From: Microbacterium forte | GTDB lineage: Bacteria; Actinomycetota; Actinomycetes; Actinomycetales; Microbacteriaceae | NCBI RefSeq assembly: GCF_031885415.1 | Contig: NZ_CP116871.1 | Location: forward strand, 3,224,001 to 3,288,000 | Length of the DNA: 64,000 nt | Direction of reading: 5' to 3' | Shown: one piece after another, positions 24,460 through 33,025 of the stretch | Layout of the letters: each line of letters begins with the position of its first letter | Position numbering within the stretch: position 1 is the first letter of the stretch | Made by a program: the position numbers and the translations under genes | The notes under the pieces: generated by a model | The model's database searches: none | The model's input: the letters and a program-made list of their open reading frames with translations, nothing else | Told to the model about the DNA's origin: nothing

Positions 24460-25653
24460 TCAGCCCCCTGCGCGGCGACCGCGACGCAGACGCTCGAGGG
24501 TCTCGCCCGCTGCGACACCGACGAGAACCGTCGCCGTCGTGATCGACAGCGTGAGCGCGTCGACGGTGAAGCCCGCGAGCCGCACAACGGCGAGCAGAGC
24601 GAGAGCCACCAGACCGACGAGTTGCGCTCGCGCCCAGCGCCCTTCGAGCACGCGGCGGAACAGCACGGTGCCGGTGAGGAAGAGGAACGGCGCGCCGACG
24701 ACCACGACGGCCGCGGCGAGGCCGCGCTGGTCGGGAAGCGCGAGCATCTCCTTGTCGCCCACGCTCATCAGCACGATGCCGGCGATGATCAGAAGATGCA
24801 CCCATGTGTAGACGGTGCGAGCGAGCCGGGCCGGTTCGCCTGACGCCTCGATCGCCTCGGCGCCGATGCGTTCGCCGTGATCGAAGTAGATCCACCAGGT
24901 CGCCGCGGCGGCGACGAACGCCGTCACCAAGGCAGCGATGGATGCGACGGACGATTCCTTGTCGACGAACGCGAAGCCGGTGACCAGCAGGCCTTCACCG
25001 AGTGCGATGAGCACGAAGAGGGACGTGCGCTCGGCGATGTGCGGACCGGAGAGATCCCAGGTCTTCAGCTGCACCTTCCCCCGTCCGGGCACCGGAAAAC
25101 CGAGCACGGTGCCCAGCAGTTCGAGAGCCAGCGCGGCGGCCCACAACGGCAGCTGCCACCCGAGGGGCAGCAGCGCGCCGACGATCCACAACACGCCGCC
25201 GGCGACCGCCCAGCAGAGGAGGAGGGAGAAATCGCGGGCCACCCGCCGGTCGTGACGGGCTGTCGCCCACACGATGAAGACCGTGCGTCCCACCTGGAGG
25301 ACGACGTAGGCGATGGCGAACGCCCATGCGCGATCGCCGAACGCCTCAGCGATCGAGACGCTCATCACGAGCGCCACGAGGGCCAGTGCGATCACCGCCC
25401 CGCGCACGGGGAGCGTGACGGGGTCGAGCCAATTGGTGACCCAGGTGGTCGACACCCACGCCCACCACAGGGCGCACACCATGATGACGCCCTCCAGAGC
25501 GCCCAAAGGCGTCTGATTCTCGTAGAGGTAGGCAGACAGCTGGGTCAGCGCGAGGACGAACACGAGGTCGAAGAACAGCTCGACATAGGTCACTCGATCC
25601 GCGCGCGGAGAGTCTGTGGGGCGCAACACGTCGCGGGCCATCCCGAATGCCAT
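24460..25653 (-). CDS. Low-temperature-requirement A (LtrA) family membrane protein
   Basis: The 397-residue protein has about eleven or twelve membrane helices and the LtrA hallmark VTYVELFFDLVFVLALTQLS near its N terminus, plus the conserved ERTSLFVLIALGEG. LtrA proteins were linked to growth at low temperature in Listeria, but their molecular role is unknown. The frame is open upstream to 25962; I start at ATG 25653, where CAAGCT (25660-25665) lies six bases before the codon and the LtrA homology begins. Confidence 0.85.
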   Translation of the reverse strand: MAFGMARDVLRPTDSPRADRVTYVELFFDLVFVLALTQLSAYLYENQTPLGALEGVIMVCALWWAWVSTTWVTNWLDPVTLPVRGAVIALALVALVMSVSIAEAFGDRAWAFAIAYVVLQVGRTVFIVWATARHDRRVARDFSLLLCWAVAGGVLWIVGALLPLGWQLPLWAAALALELLGTVLGFPVPGRGKVQLKTWDLSGPHIAERTSLFVLIALGEGLLVTGFAFVDKESSVASIAALVTAFVAAAATWWIYFDHGERIGAEAIEASGEPARLARTVYTWVHLLIIAGIVLMSVGDKEMLALPDQRGLAAAVVVVGAPFLFLTGTVLFRRVLEGRWARAQLVGLVALALLAVVRLAGFTVDALTLSITTATVLVGVAAGETLERLRRGRRAGG

Positions 25654-25742
25654 GTCACCAGCTTGGCATCGCTTTTCGTCGGGGGGAGTGGACCCGCGCG
25701 CGGCAGGCGCTTCGCCGTGAGACCGCGCAGCTCCAGCGCGGG

Positions 25743-26357
25743 TCAGTCCGGCGACTCCGTGAGCGCCGCCTCGACCGGAGCCCACCCGTTCTCGAGAACG
25801 GTGAAACCGGCGTCGAGGATGCCGAGCTGGTCGTCGTTCTCGTTCACGAGCAGCTGCATCTGCAGCACGAAACGCGAGTAGACGCGGATCTCCGGGGTCG
25901 GCTCGGGGACTCCGAGCTCGTCGGCGATCGCATCCGACAGGGCATCCTCGTGGCGGAGCCACATCTTGGCGGCATAGTCGCGCAGTGCGGGCGTCTCGTT
26001 GAGAAAGGCGAGGAAGATCCGCGTCACGTCGTTGCCGTGCTCATCGATGTTGGCGCCGACCTCTGCGGTGTAGAAGTCGCGGATCGCCTGATTGATCGTG
26101 GTGCCGTCCGGTCGGTCTCGGACGGCGCCGACGAGCCGGTCGCGCTGCTCGTCGTCCTCGTCGAAGACCAGCGCCTCCTTCTGAGGAAAGTGCGCGAACA
26201 CCGTCGTGGGCGAGACGTCGGCGGCGTCGGCGACCTCGCGGATGCTGACGTTGTCGAAGCCCCGCTCGAGGAACATCATCGTCGCGACATCGGAGATGTT
26301 CTTGCGGGTCGCCGCCTTCTTGCGTTCCCGGCGTCCGAGTGGCTCGGTATTCGTCAT
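25743..26357 (-). CDS. TetR family regulator of the adjacent MFS gene
   Basis: The 204-residue repressor has an N-terminal helix-turn-helix (about 15-60: RKNISDVATMMFLERGFDNVSIREVADAADVSPTTVFAHF). GGTGGAGG precedes ATG 26357; the longer open frame upstream is promoter DNA. It is divergent from an MFS exporter across 70 bp that carry repeated CCAAAACTGG elements on the exporter promoter, so it very likely represses the exporter and perhaps itself. The ligand is probably a substrate of the pump. Confidence 0.88.
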   Translation of the reverse strand: MTNTEPLGRRERKKAATRKNISDVATMMFLERGFDNVSIREVADAADVSPTTVFAHFPQKEALVFDEDDEQRDRLVGAVRDRPDGTTINQAIRDFYTAEVGANIDEHGNDVTRIFLAFLNETPALRDYAAKMWLRHEDALSDAIADELGVPEPTPEIRVYSRFVLQMQLLVNENDDQLGILDAGFTVLENGWAPVEAALTESPD

Positions 26358-26382
26358 GCCTCCACCGTATCGCGCATTCGAT

Positions 26383-26426
26383 CCAAAACTGGCTTGACAC
26401 CAAAACTGGTATTGATACAGTTTCGG
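26383..26426. promoter_or_regulatory. TetR operator array over the MFS promoter
   Basis: CCAAAACTGG occurs at 26383-26392 and 26400-26409. The second copy faces an inverted CAGTTTCGG (26418-26426; 8 of 9 matched) across 9 bp. The inverted pair covers the spacer and -10 (TACAGT, 26416-26421) of a promoter with -35 TTGACA (26394-26399), so bound repressor would block RNA polymerase. Confidence 0.75.
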
Positions 26427-26427
26427 A

Positions 26428-27729
26428 GTGACTTCACTAACGAACCCGCTCGCGCGCAGCGACAAGCGCGCCTGGATCATGCTCATCGTGCTGACGATGC
26501 TCACCGTCATCGGGATGACCGTCGTGCTCCCCGTCCTTCCTTTCGTCGTGCTGCAATACGTCTCGCACGAGGGCGATCTCGCGATCTGGGTCGGTGTGCT
26601 CGAAGCCGTCAACGGCCTGTGCGCCTTCCTGGTAGCCCCCTTCCTCGGTCGCCTCTCCGACCGCTTCGGTCGACGCCCGGTGATCATCGCCGCCGCGTTC
26701 GGAGCGGCGTTCGCGATGACCCTCTTCGGCATCGGCGGTGCGATCTGGGTCCTGGTGCTCGCTCGCGTGATCCAGGGGGTGACCGCCGGTGACCTGCCGG
26801 CGCTCTTCGCCTACCTCGCAGACATCACCCCGCCCGAGAAGCGCGCGCAGCGATTCGGCCTGCTCGGCGCTCTCTCGGGGATCGGAATGATGATCGGCCC
26901 CGCCATCGGCGGACTCCTCGCGGCAGTGAGCCTGCAGCTGCCGGTCTTCCTCACCGCGGCCGTCGCCCTCACGATCGCGATCCTCAGCATCTTCCTGCTG
27001 CCCGAGAGCCTGAAGCCCGAGAACCGCATCGAGCGCATCTCGATCCGTGAGATCCAGCCGTTCGGTGTCTTCACCGAGGCGTTCGGCCGCAAGGAGCTGC
27101 GGGGTCTGATGATCGGATTCGGCCTGCTCGCGCTGCCGTTCGGCTTCTTCGTCAACAACTTCAGTGTGCTGGCGCTCGACTCGATCAGCTGGGGGCCGAC
27201 CCAGATCGGTCTCCTCACCGCGGGCGTCGGCATCATCGACATCCTCATCCAGGGCGTGCTGCTCGGCATCCTGCTGCCTCGCATAGGCGAGCGCGGTGTG
27301 ATCATCAGCGGCATCGTCGCGCAGACGATCGGACTCGTCGGCCTTGCGGTCGTCGCCTCGGTCTTCGCGCAGCCGTGGGTGTTCATCGTCGGTGCGTTGA
27401 TGCTCGCCGCAGGGCAGGGAGCCGCCACAGCAGCGCTGGACGGTGCCATGTCGAACGCGGTCGGCGACGACGAGCAGGGCTGGCTCGGAGGGGCGACCCA
27501 ATCGCTCAACGCCGCGATGAACACCGCGGCGCCGCTGATCGCGGGCGCGCTCTACGTCACCGTCAGCCACGCGGCGCCGTACTGGTTGGGAGCCGCGCTC
27601 ATGGTCGTCGCTGCGATCGTGGTCGGCCGGGCGCACATCGCGAACATCGCGAAGAGGGATGCCGGAGAGCAGCCGTCAGCGGGCACCGCGAACCGCGTCC
27701 CGCTCGAGGCTGTGGACACCGTCGGCTGA
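26428..27729 (+). CDS. TetA-like MFS drug exporter
   Basis: The 433-residue carrier has twelve predicted helices and loop-2 motif A GRLSDRFGRRPVI, typical of drug:proton antiporters of the TCR/Tet group. It exports an unknown compound through the plasma membrane. The GTG start follows TACAGT (26416-26421) by exactly six bases, with a consensus -35, so the mRNA is leaderless. Expression is probably opened by ligand binding to the divergent TetR protein. Confidence 0.88.
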   Translation: MTSLTNPLARSDKRAWIMLIVLTMLTVIGMTVVLPVLPFVVLQYVSHEGDLAIWVGVLEAVNGLCAFLVAPFLGRLSDRFGRRPVIIAAAFGAAFAMTLFGIGGAIWVLVLARVIQGVTAGDLPALFAYLADITPPEKRAQRFGLLGALSGIGMMIGPAIGGLLAAVSLQLPVFLTAAVALTIAILSIFLLPESLKPENRIERISIREIQPFGVFTEAFGRKELRGLMIGFGLLALPFGFFVNNFSVLALDSISWGPTQIGLLTAGVGIIDILIQGVLLGILLPRIGERGVIISGIVAQTIGLVGLAVVASVFAQPWVFIVGALMLAAGQGAATAALDGAMSNAVGDDEQGWLGGATQSLNAAMNTAAPLIAGALYVTVSHAAPYWLGAALMVVAAIVVGRAHIANIAKRDAGEQPSAGTANRVPLEAVDTVG

Positions 27730-27763
27730 CACGCGCACCCCACGCCGGGGGGATGATGGATGC

Positions 27764-28204
27764 ATGCCCACCCCTCATCGCCCCGGCCTGCGGGTCTCGG
27801 CGGGTCTCACGATCCCGGAGGCCGAGCTGTCGTGGCGCTTCTCCCGGTCGTCCGGCCCTGGTGGGCAGGGTGTGAACACCGCGGATTCCCGGGTGGAGCT
27901 GGTCTGGGATGCTGCCGGCAGCGCAGTGCTCTCGCCACACCAGCGCGAGCGTCTGCTCGACCGACTGAGCGGCCGTCTGGTGAACGGGGTGCTGACGATC
28001 GCCGCCTCCGAGCACCGCGCGCAGCTGCGCAACCGTGACGCGGCGCGGGAGCGGCTGGTGGCACTCGTCGGCGAGGCGCTGCGTCCGCCCGCACCTCCCC
28101 GCCGCGCCACCAAGCCGAGCCGCGGATCGAAAGAGCGTCGGTTGACCGCGAAGAAGCAGCGCACTGACGTCAAGAGACTGCGCAGACCGCCGCGCGACGG
28201 CTGA
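27764..28204 (+). CDS. arfB: Peptidyl-tRNA hydrolase ArfB (release-factor-like ribosome rescue)
   Basis: The 146-residue protein carries the release-factor GGQ loop (SGPGGQGVNTADSRVEL, about 30-46), which hydrolyses peptidyl-tRNA on stalled ribosomes. A short basic C-terminal tail (about 115-146, many Lys and Arg) fits the mRNA-channel anchor of ArfB/YaeJ. It lacks the codon-recognition domain of RF1/RF2. The chosen ATG has GATGAT six bases upstream. Its stop lies 9 bp from the end of a convergent gene. Confidence 0.9.
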   Translation: MPTPHRPGLRVSAGLTIPEAELSWRFSRSSGPGGQGVNTADSRVELVWDAAGSAVLSPHQRERLLDRLSGRLVNGVLTIAASEHRAQLRNRDAARERLVALVGEALRPPAPPRRATKPSRGSKERRLTAKKQRTDVKRLRRPPRDG

Positions 28205-28213
28205 CGGGCCGAA

Positions 28214-30289
28214 TCAGTCCTTGCTGCCGCGCACCAGTTCGAGACCGGCGCCCGCGAACTGCCGCAGAGTGGCATCCGGCAGGAAGGCTCGTGTGAGGGC
28301 CGTGCCGATGGCCGCGAGATCGGCCTCATCGCGGAACAGCAGGTACATCGTCTCGTAGCGCGGGTGGAACTTCTGCTTGAAGCGGTGCAGCGACGCGAAG
28401 CCGTAGACGGGTTCGAGTGCTTCGGCGAGGCGGTCGCTGAGCACCGCGATCATGCCGGCATCCGGCGGATAGTCGTGGGCGAGCGGGGCCCCCGAGAGCG
28501 ACATGATCTGGGCGCCTTCCTCCGAGAACTGCTTCGCAGACGATCCGATCAGGTACTCCATGACGGGCCCGAAGCCGCCATCCCGGCGCCGCATCAGATC
28601 GAGCGTCCATCCGCGCACGGAGCCGCCCTCGCCGTATACCGGCAGCCACGACAGGAATCCGTCGACGTCGCCGTTCTGGGCCAGCGCCAGAGCCAGTCGC
28701 ACCTCGGGATCCTCGGCCTCGTCGAGCGTGCCGAGAGTGAACCGCATCTCGGGGAGGTCCTTGTCGCCGACCCAAGCCTCCGAGATCGCCCGCAGCTGCT
28801 GCCGCACCCCCCACGACTCGTCGCCGAGTCGGGTCAGCCGGAAGTTCATGTCCTCGCGTCCTGCTCGATTGAGCGAACTGCGCACCGAGTTCCAGCGCTT
28901 GCCGGTGAACTCCAGGCCCGGCAGGTCGACGATCGTGTCATCCGCGACCACGAGGCTGCGCCAGCCCGCCGGCACGGCATCCCGCGTCGCATCGTCGGCG
29001 CTGAAGAAACACGGTACGAGGCCCGCGAGCTCGGCGGTGCGGATGAATTCCGCGACAGCGTCTGCACGCGACGCCGACGGTCCGATCGGGTCGGCCAGCG
29101 CGAGCGCGACCCCGGCCCGGCGCTGGTACGCGACGATCCCTGCAGCGCTGCGGGCGTAGCTGTTGCCCTCCCACGTCGTCATCCAGGACAGCGTCCCGCC
29201 GCCGTGCGCGCGCAACTCGGTCTTGACCTCATCGACGGTCGGGGCGGGTTGGATTCCGAGCGGTGACCTGCGCTTCGCCCGGAACGCCCGACGCACCGCG
29301 ACCAGGTAGACGAGCAGGATCACCCAGAGGAAGCCGTTGGCGAGGGCGAGCTCAGTCTCGCCATCCCAGCGCAGGTCGACCTGAGCCTGCGAGAACACGG
29401 TGATCAGGATGAGCACGAGCGCCGCGATCAGGATGTTGAAGGGTCCGAGCAGGATCACGAGCACCCACGACCAGCGGCGGCCTCGCAGCAGTCCGTTCAC
29501 GAGCACGGCGATGACCACGAGGTCGATCGCCAGGTCGATGAATCCGCCCGACACGGGCTCCGTCGGACCGAACGGGCCGTCGGTCGCCACCAGGGTCGTG
29601 ATGATCTCGACCGCTCCCAGAACCAGCAGGGAGATCACGGCGATCAGGCGCTGTTCCCGCACGGTGGTCCGCTGCACACGCAGGGTGCGGTCGACGACCA
29701 GGATCAGCAGCACGGCGAGCAGGTGCTCGAGATCCGCGACCGCGCCCCAGAACAGCATCGCGATGAACACGAATCCGAGCAGCACGAGCCAACCGCGCAC
29801 CCGCCACGGCGGCCGGAACAGTCCGATCGCCGCGGCGATGCAGGCCATGGTGCCGCCCGAGGCGCCGACATCGAGCGCCTGAGCCTGCTCCTGCGCCCAG
29901 GCCCACGGCAGCTGCGAGGCGAAGAACAGCACGAGTGCGGTGGCCAGGATCGCGAAGAGCTGCCCGACCCAGTAATAGGCGAGCGCGACCCTGGTGCCGC
30001 GGCGGTACTCGAGGTACGCCATGCCCCAGAATCCCGAGATCGTGAAGACGTACACCCAGGGTGCGTTGACGAAGAACGTGCCGGTGAACGGCGTCCACCA
30101 CATGCCCTGCGCGAGGTTGGGCAGACCGTACGCGACGGTGCCGAACAGGTCCGTCTTCTCGAACGGGCTCCACAGTCCCTGCCACACCACGCCGACGACG
30201 AGGATCACCGAGACCATCGTGAGAGTGGCGGGCATGCGTCGCAGCACGGCGAGAACAGGATGCGATGTGGGGGTTCGCGCCTCGGTCAT
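28214..30289 (-). CDS. Rhomboid-like membrane domain fused to DUF2156 (lysyl-PG synthase-like) domain
   Basis: The 691-residue protein has two parts. Residues about 20-205 form a rhomboid-like helical bundle with the serine motif GASGG (Ser144) and a histidine in DLEHLLAVLL (His189), matching the catalytic dyad positions of rhomboid proteases. After more helices (to about 360), residues about 380-690 are DUF2156, the GNAT-like domain of MprF that transfers an aminoacyl group to phosphatidylglycerol (GKRWNSVRSSLNRA and HRFKQKFHPRYE are typical). ATG 30289 has TACGCT (30296-30301) six bases upstream. It may modify membrane lipid charge; protease activity is unproven. Confidence 0.82.
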   Translation of the reverse strand: MTEARTPTSHPVLAVLRRMPATLTMVSVILVVGVVWQGLWSPFEKTDLFGTVAYGLPNLAQGMWWTPFTGTFFVNAPWVYVFTISGFWGMAYLEYRRGTRVALAYYWVGQLFAILATALVLFFASQLPWAWAQEQAQALDVGASGGTMACIAAAIGLFRPPWRVRGWLVLLGFVFIAMLFWGAVADLEHLLAVLLILVVDRTLRVQRTTVREQRLIAVISLLVLGAVEIITTLVATDGPFGPTEPVSGGFIDLAIDLVVIAVLVNGLLRGRRWSWVLVILLGPFNILIAALVLILITVFSQAQVDLRWDGETELALANGFLWVILLVYLVAVRRAFRAKRRSPLGIQPAPTVDEVKTELRAHGGGTLSWMTTWEGNSYARSAAGIVAYQRRAGVALALADPIGPSASRADAVAEFIRTAELAGLVPCFFSADDATRDAVPAGWRSLVVADDTIVDLPGLEFTGKRWNSVRSSLNRAGREDMNFRLTRLGDESWGVRQQLRAISEAWVGDKDLPEMRFTLGTLDEAEDPEVRLALALAQNGDVDGFLSWLPVYGEGGSVRGWTLDLMRRRDGGFGPVMEYLIGSSAKQFSEEGAQIMSLSGAPLAHDYPPDAGMIAVLSDRLAEALEPVYGFASLHRFKQKFHPRYETMYLLFRDEADLAAIGTALTRAFLPDATLRQFAGAGLELVRGSKD

Positions 30290-30293
30290 GCGC

Positions 30294-30497
30294 TCAGCGT
30301 AGCGAGGGCGACGCATCTTCCGGAGTGAGACGCCGCGGGACATAGTGGCTCCATGCCCATCGGAATCCGACGCCGCCGACCGTCATGAACCCCGCGGCGA
30401 GAAGCAGGCCCGCGATGACCCCGACCGACGCGGCCCACGCGACGACGCCTGGATCGTCCCTGTCGCTCCGCGCGAAGAACGCGTTGGATGGACTCAT
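30294..30497 (-). CDS. Small single-helix membrane protein
   Basis: A 67-codon frame just upstream of the rhomboid-DUF2156 gene encodes a short polar N terminus, one membrane helix (about 19-38, VVAWAASVGVIAGLLLAAGF) and a basic tail. Its stop is five bases before the next ATG, and the -10 of that gene lies inside it. No ribosome site is obvious. Its ATG overlaps the ATG of the divergent dehydrogenase (CATG at 30495-30498). Confidence 0.5.
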   Translation of the reverse strand: MSPSNAFFARSDRDDPGVVAWAASVGVIAGLLLAAGFMTVGGVGFRWAWSHYVPRRLTPEDASPSLR

Positions 30498-31572
30498 GCC
30501 TGCGAATCGGATGCCGCGCCCCTCACCGACCCGGCCGCGCACCGCTGCCGCGCTCGCCGCCGCATGCGTCAGCGCAGTTCTCGTGCTGGCGTCCTGCGCC
30601 CCCGAACCGAACCCGGTGTCCGCGCCGGCATCCGAGTCGTTCGTCGACGAGCTGGAAGCACCCTGGTCGATCGCCTTCCACGGCGACGCCGCTCTGGTCA
30701 GCGAGCGCGACAGCGCCCGCGTGCTCGAGATCGGCGAGACCGGCGAGGTGCACGAGGTCGCTGTCATCGACGGCGTGGAACCCGGTGGCGAGGGCGGACT
30801 GCTCGGGCTCGCCGTGAGCGACGGCGAGCTCTTCACGTACTTCACGGCGCAGGGCGAGAACCGTGTCGAGCGGCGGACGATCGTCGGGGACGCAGGAGGA
30901 CTGTCGCTGGGGCCCGCGACCGTGGTGATCGACGGCATTCCCGCAGCCGGCAACCACAACGGCGGGCGCATCGCGTTCGGGCCCGACGGGATGCTGTACG
31001 TCACGACGGGCGACGCGGGCGATCGTGACAGCGCTCAGGACCTCGACGCGCTGTCGGGCAAGATCCTGCGGCTCACACCCGAGGGAGAGATTCCCGCAGA
31101 CAACCCCTTCGACGACTCACCCGTCTACAGCTACGGGCACCGCAATCCGCAGGGCATCGCCTGGGACGCGGAAGGCGGAATGTACGCGAGCGAGTTCGGG
31201 CAGGACACGTGGGATGAACTCAACGTCATCGAGCCCGGCGGCAACTACGGCTGGCCCGAGGTCGAGGGAATCGCCGACGACGGCGACTACATCGACCCCG
31301 TGCAGCAGTGGCGGCCGGAGACTGCGAGCCCGAGCGGCATCGCCGTGACGGGCTCGAGCATCGTGATCGCGAACCTCCGGGGCGAGCGCCTGCGCACGGT
31401 GCCGCTCGACGATCTGACGGCCGGCACCGAACAGCTCGTCGGCGAGTTCGGCCGCCTGCGCGATGTCGTGGTCGGGCCGGGAGGAGACGCCTGGATCCTC
31501 ACGAACAACACCGACGGGCGCGGTGATCCGTCAGACGGAGACGACCGCATCCTCCGGCTCTCTCTCGACTGA
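30496..31572 (+). CDS. PQQ-dependent sugar dehydrogenase-like lipoprotein
   Basis: The 358-residue exported protein has a basic n-region, a hydrophobic core and the lipobox LASC (Cys34). The rest is a six-bladed propeller of the soluble glucose/sorbosone dehydrogenase family (PWSIAFHGDAALVSERD, GEGGLLGLAVSD, NHNGGRIAFGPDGMLYVTTGDAGD, YSYGHRNPQGIAWD). It would oxidise sugars outside the membrane using PQQ, though many actinobacterial members have unproven cofactor use. Starts at 30385, 30496 and 30511 are possible; I use 30496, with TTGGAT six bases upstream. Confidence 0.82.
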   Translation: MPANRMPRPSPTRPRTAAALAAACVSAVLVLASCAPEPNPVSAPASESFVDELEAPWSIAFHGDAALVSERDSARVLEIGETGEVHEVAVIDGVEPGGEGGLLGLAVSDGELFTYFTAQGENRVERRTIVGDAGGLSLGPATVVIDGIPAAGNHNGGRIAFGPDGMLYVTTGDAGDRDSAQDLDALSGKILRLTPEGEIPADNPFDDSPVYSYGHRNPQGIAWDAEGGMYASEFGQDTWDELNVIEPGGNYGWPEVEGIADDGDYIDPVQQWRPETASPSGIAVTGSSIVIANLRGERLRTVPLDDLTAGTEQLVGEFGRLRDVVVGPGGDAWILTNNTDGRGDPSDGDDRILRLSLD

Positions 31573-31592
31573 TCGGGCCGCGGCGGTCAGAC

Positions 31593-32573
31593 TCAGGCGA
31601 AGGCGTCGACGCCTGTCGCGGCGACCGACAGCGCCCAGAGTCGCTCGGCGGCCTCAGGGTCGATCGCCCACTCCTTCACCCCGCCGGTGGTCATGTCGCT
31701 GTGGTCGGGCGCGACGATCCCCTTGATCGAGCAGTCCTCGCAATACGCACCGCTGCGCTCGACCAGCTCCGTGGCGGTCGCTGCCCAGAGCCCTGTCGAC
31801 GCACCTTCAGCCGGTGTCTTGAACCGCGGGTTCGGGGTGCCGTCCTCATCGATCCAGCCGCGAGAGAGCAGCTCCTCACGGGGAACGTGCCGCTGCAGCT
31901 CGGTCATGATCCCGCCGGGATGCACCGAGAAGGCGAGGATGCCGCGCTCGGCGCCGCGTCGCGCAAGGCCCACCGCGAACAGAGCGTTCGCCGTCTTCGA
32001 CTGCCCATATGCGACCCAGGGGTCGTAGGGCGTCGTCGCGAAGTCGATGTCGTCGAACCGCACGGGGGATCGGAAGTGCCCTCCGGATGAGTACGAGATG
32101 ACGCGGGCGTGGTCTGACAGCAGGTCCGCCACCCCGCCCACCAGGGCGAAGTGACCCAGGTGGTTGGTGCCGAACTGCGACTCGAAGCCCTGCGCCGTGT
32201 GACCGAACGGGGTGGCCATGATGCCGGCGACGTTCAGCACGAGGTCGATCGGCTGACCGTCGCGGCGCACCGATTCCGTGAACGCCGCGACGGAGTCGAG
32301 GTCGCTGAGATCGGCGCCCCGTACCGCCGCCTCCGCGATCCCGTCGAGTGCCTGCTGCGCCGCATCCACACGCCGTGCCGGAACGACCACGCGCACTCCG
32401 GCATCCGCCAGCGCGCGCACCGTCTCGAGTCCCAGTCCGGAATAGCCGCCGGTGACGATCGCGGTCTTGCCGGCGAGGTCTGTGCCCGCGATCACCTCGG
32501 CCGCGGTGGAGCGGTAGCCGAACTCCGACGAGAGCGGCTGCTGGCGGGCGATCATGTCGAGAGGAGCTGTCAT
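31593..32573 (-). CDS. Short-chain dehydrogenase/reductase (SDR), MerR-controlled
   Basis: The 326-residue protein resembles the retinol-dehydrogenase/WW-domain oxidoreductase-like SDRs: cofactor motif TGGYSGLGLE (about 50-59), NVAG, catalytic YGQSK, and a long C-terminal segment. The substrate is unknown. The ATG at 32573 is exactly six bases after TACGGT (32580-32585). That -10 is paired with TTGACT across 19 bp, a MerR-activated layout, and the MerR gene is divergent. It probably responds to the same ligand or redox signal. Confidence 0.87.
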   Translation of the reverse strand: MTAPLDMIARQQPLSSEFGYRSTAAEVIAGTDLAGKTAIVTGGYSGLGLETVRALADAGVRVVVPARRVDAAQQALDGIAEAAVRGADLSDLDSVAAFTESVRRDGQPIDLVLNVAGIMATPFGHTAQGFESQFGTNHLGHFALVGGVADLLSDHARVISYSSGGHFRSPVRFDDIDFATTPYDPWVAYGQSKTANALFAVGLARRGAERGILAFSVHPGGIMTELQRHVPREELLSRGWIDEDGTPNPRFKTPAEGASTGLWAATATELVERSGAYCEDCSIKGIVAPDHSDMTTGGVKEWAIDPEAAERLWALSVAATGVDAFA

Positions 32574-32579
32574 GATCCG

Positions 32580-32610
32580 ACCGTACGATCTAGAGTGCAC
32601 TCGAAGTCAA
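32580..32610 (-). promoter_or_regulatory. MerR-type promoter with 19-bp spacer
   Basis: On the minus strand, -35 TTGACT (32605-32610) and -10 TACGGT (32580-32585) are separated by 19 bp, longer than the usual 17. A perfect 10-bp palindrome GAGTGCACTC (32593-32602) sits in the spacer. This is the standard arrangement by which a MerR dimer twists DNA to activate transcription. Confidence 0.82.
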
Positions 32611-32622
32611 GGAGGAGTCCTC

Positions 32623-33024
32623 ATGGTTGATGTGGTCGACACGACGCGCACGTTCAGCATCGGCGAGCTCGCTCGCCTGGCGGGCGTGAGCGTGCACACC
32701 CTGCGCTGGTACGAGGCCGAGGGGCTGTTCCCTCGTGATGTGCCCCGCACCTCCGGCGGGCGGCGCGTGTACGCCCACGATTCGCTCGTATGGCTCGCCC
32801 TGCTGGGGCGGCTCCGCGAGTCCGGGGCGCCGATCGCGCTGCTGCGCGAATACGCCGCCCTCGTGCGAGCGGGCAGCGGCAATGAGGCCGAGCGACTCGC
32901 CCTGCTGCGTGCACACGAACGCTCACTCGATGCGCAGATCGAGTCGCTGATCGCCTGTCGACAGGTGATCCACGACAAGGCCGCGGGCTATCAGAAGGCG
33001 CTCTTCGCCCGCGGCCTTCTCTGA
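32623..33024 (+). CDS. MerR family regulator
   Basis: The 133-residue protein has the N-terminal MerR winged helix (about 10-75: FSIGELARLAGVSVHTLRWYEAEGLFP, then GGRRVY) and a dimerisation helix. It lacks the metal-binding cysteines of metal-sensing members; the single Cys near residue 113 is in the coiled coil. AAGGAGGAG precedes the ATG. It is divergent from the SDR gene whose promoter carries its likely operator, and ends one base before the convergent DsbA-like gene. Confidence 0.88.
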   Translation: MVDVVDTTRTFSIGELARLAGVSVHTLRWYEAEGLFPRDVPRTSGGRRVYAHDSLVWLALLGRLRESGAPIALLREYAALVRAGSGNEAERLALLRAHERSLDAQIESLIACRQVIHDKAAGYQKALFARGLL

Positions 33025-33025
33025 C

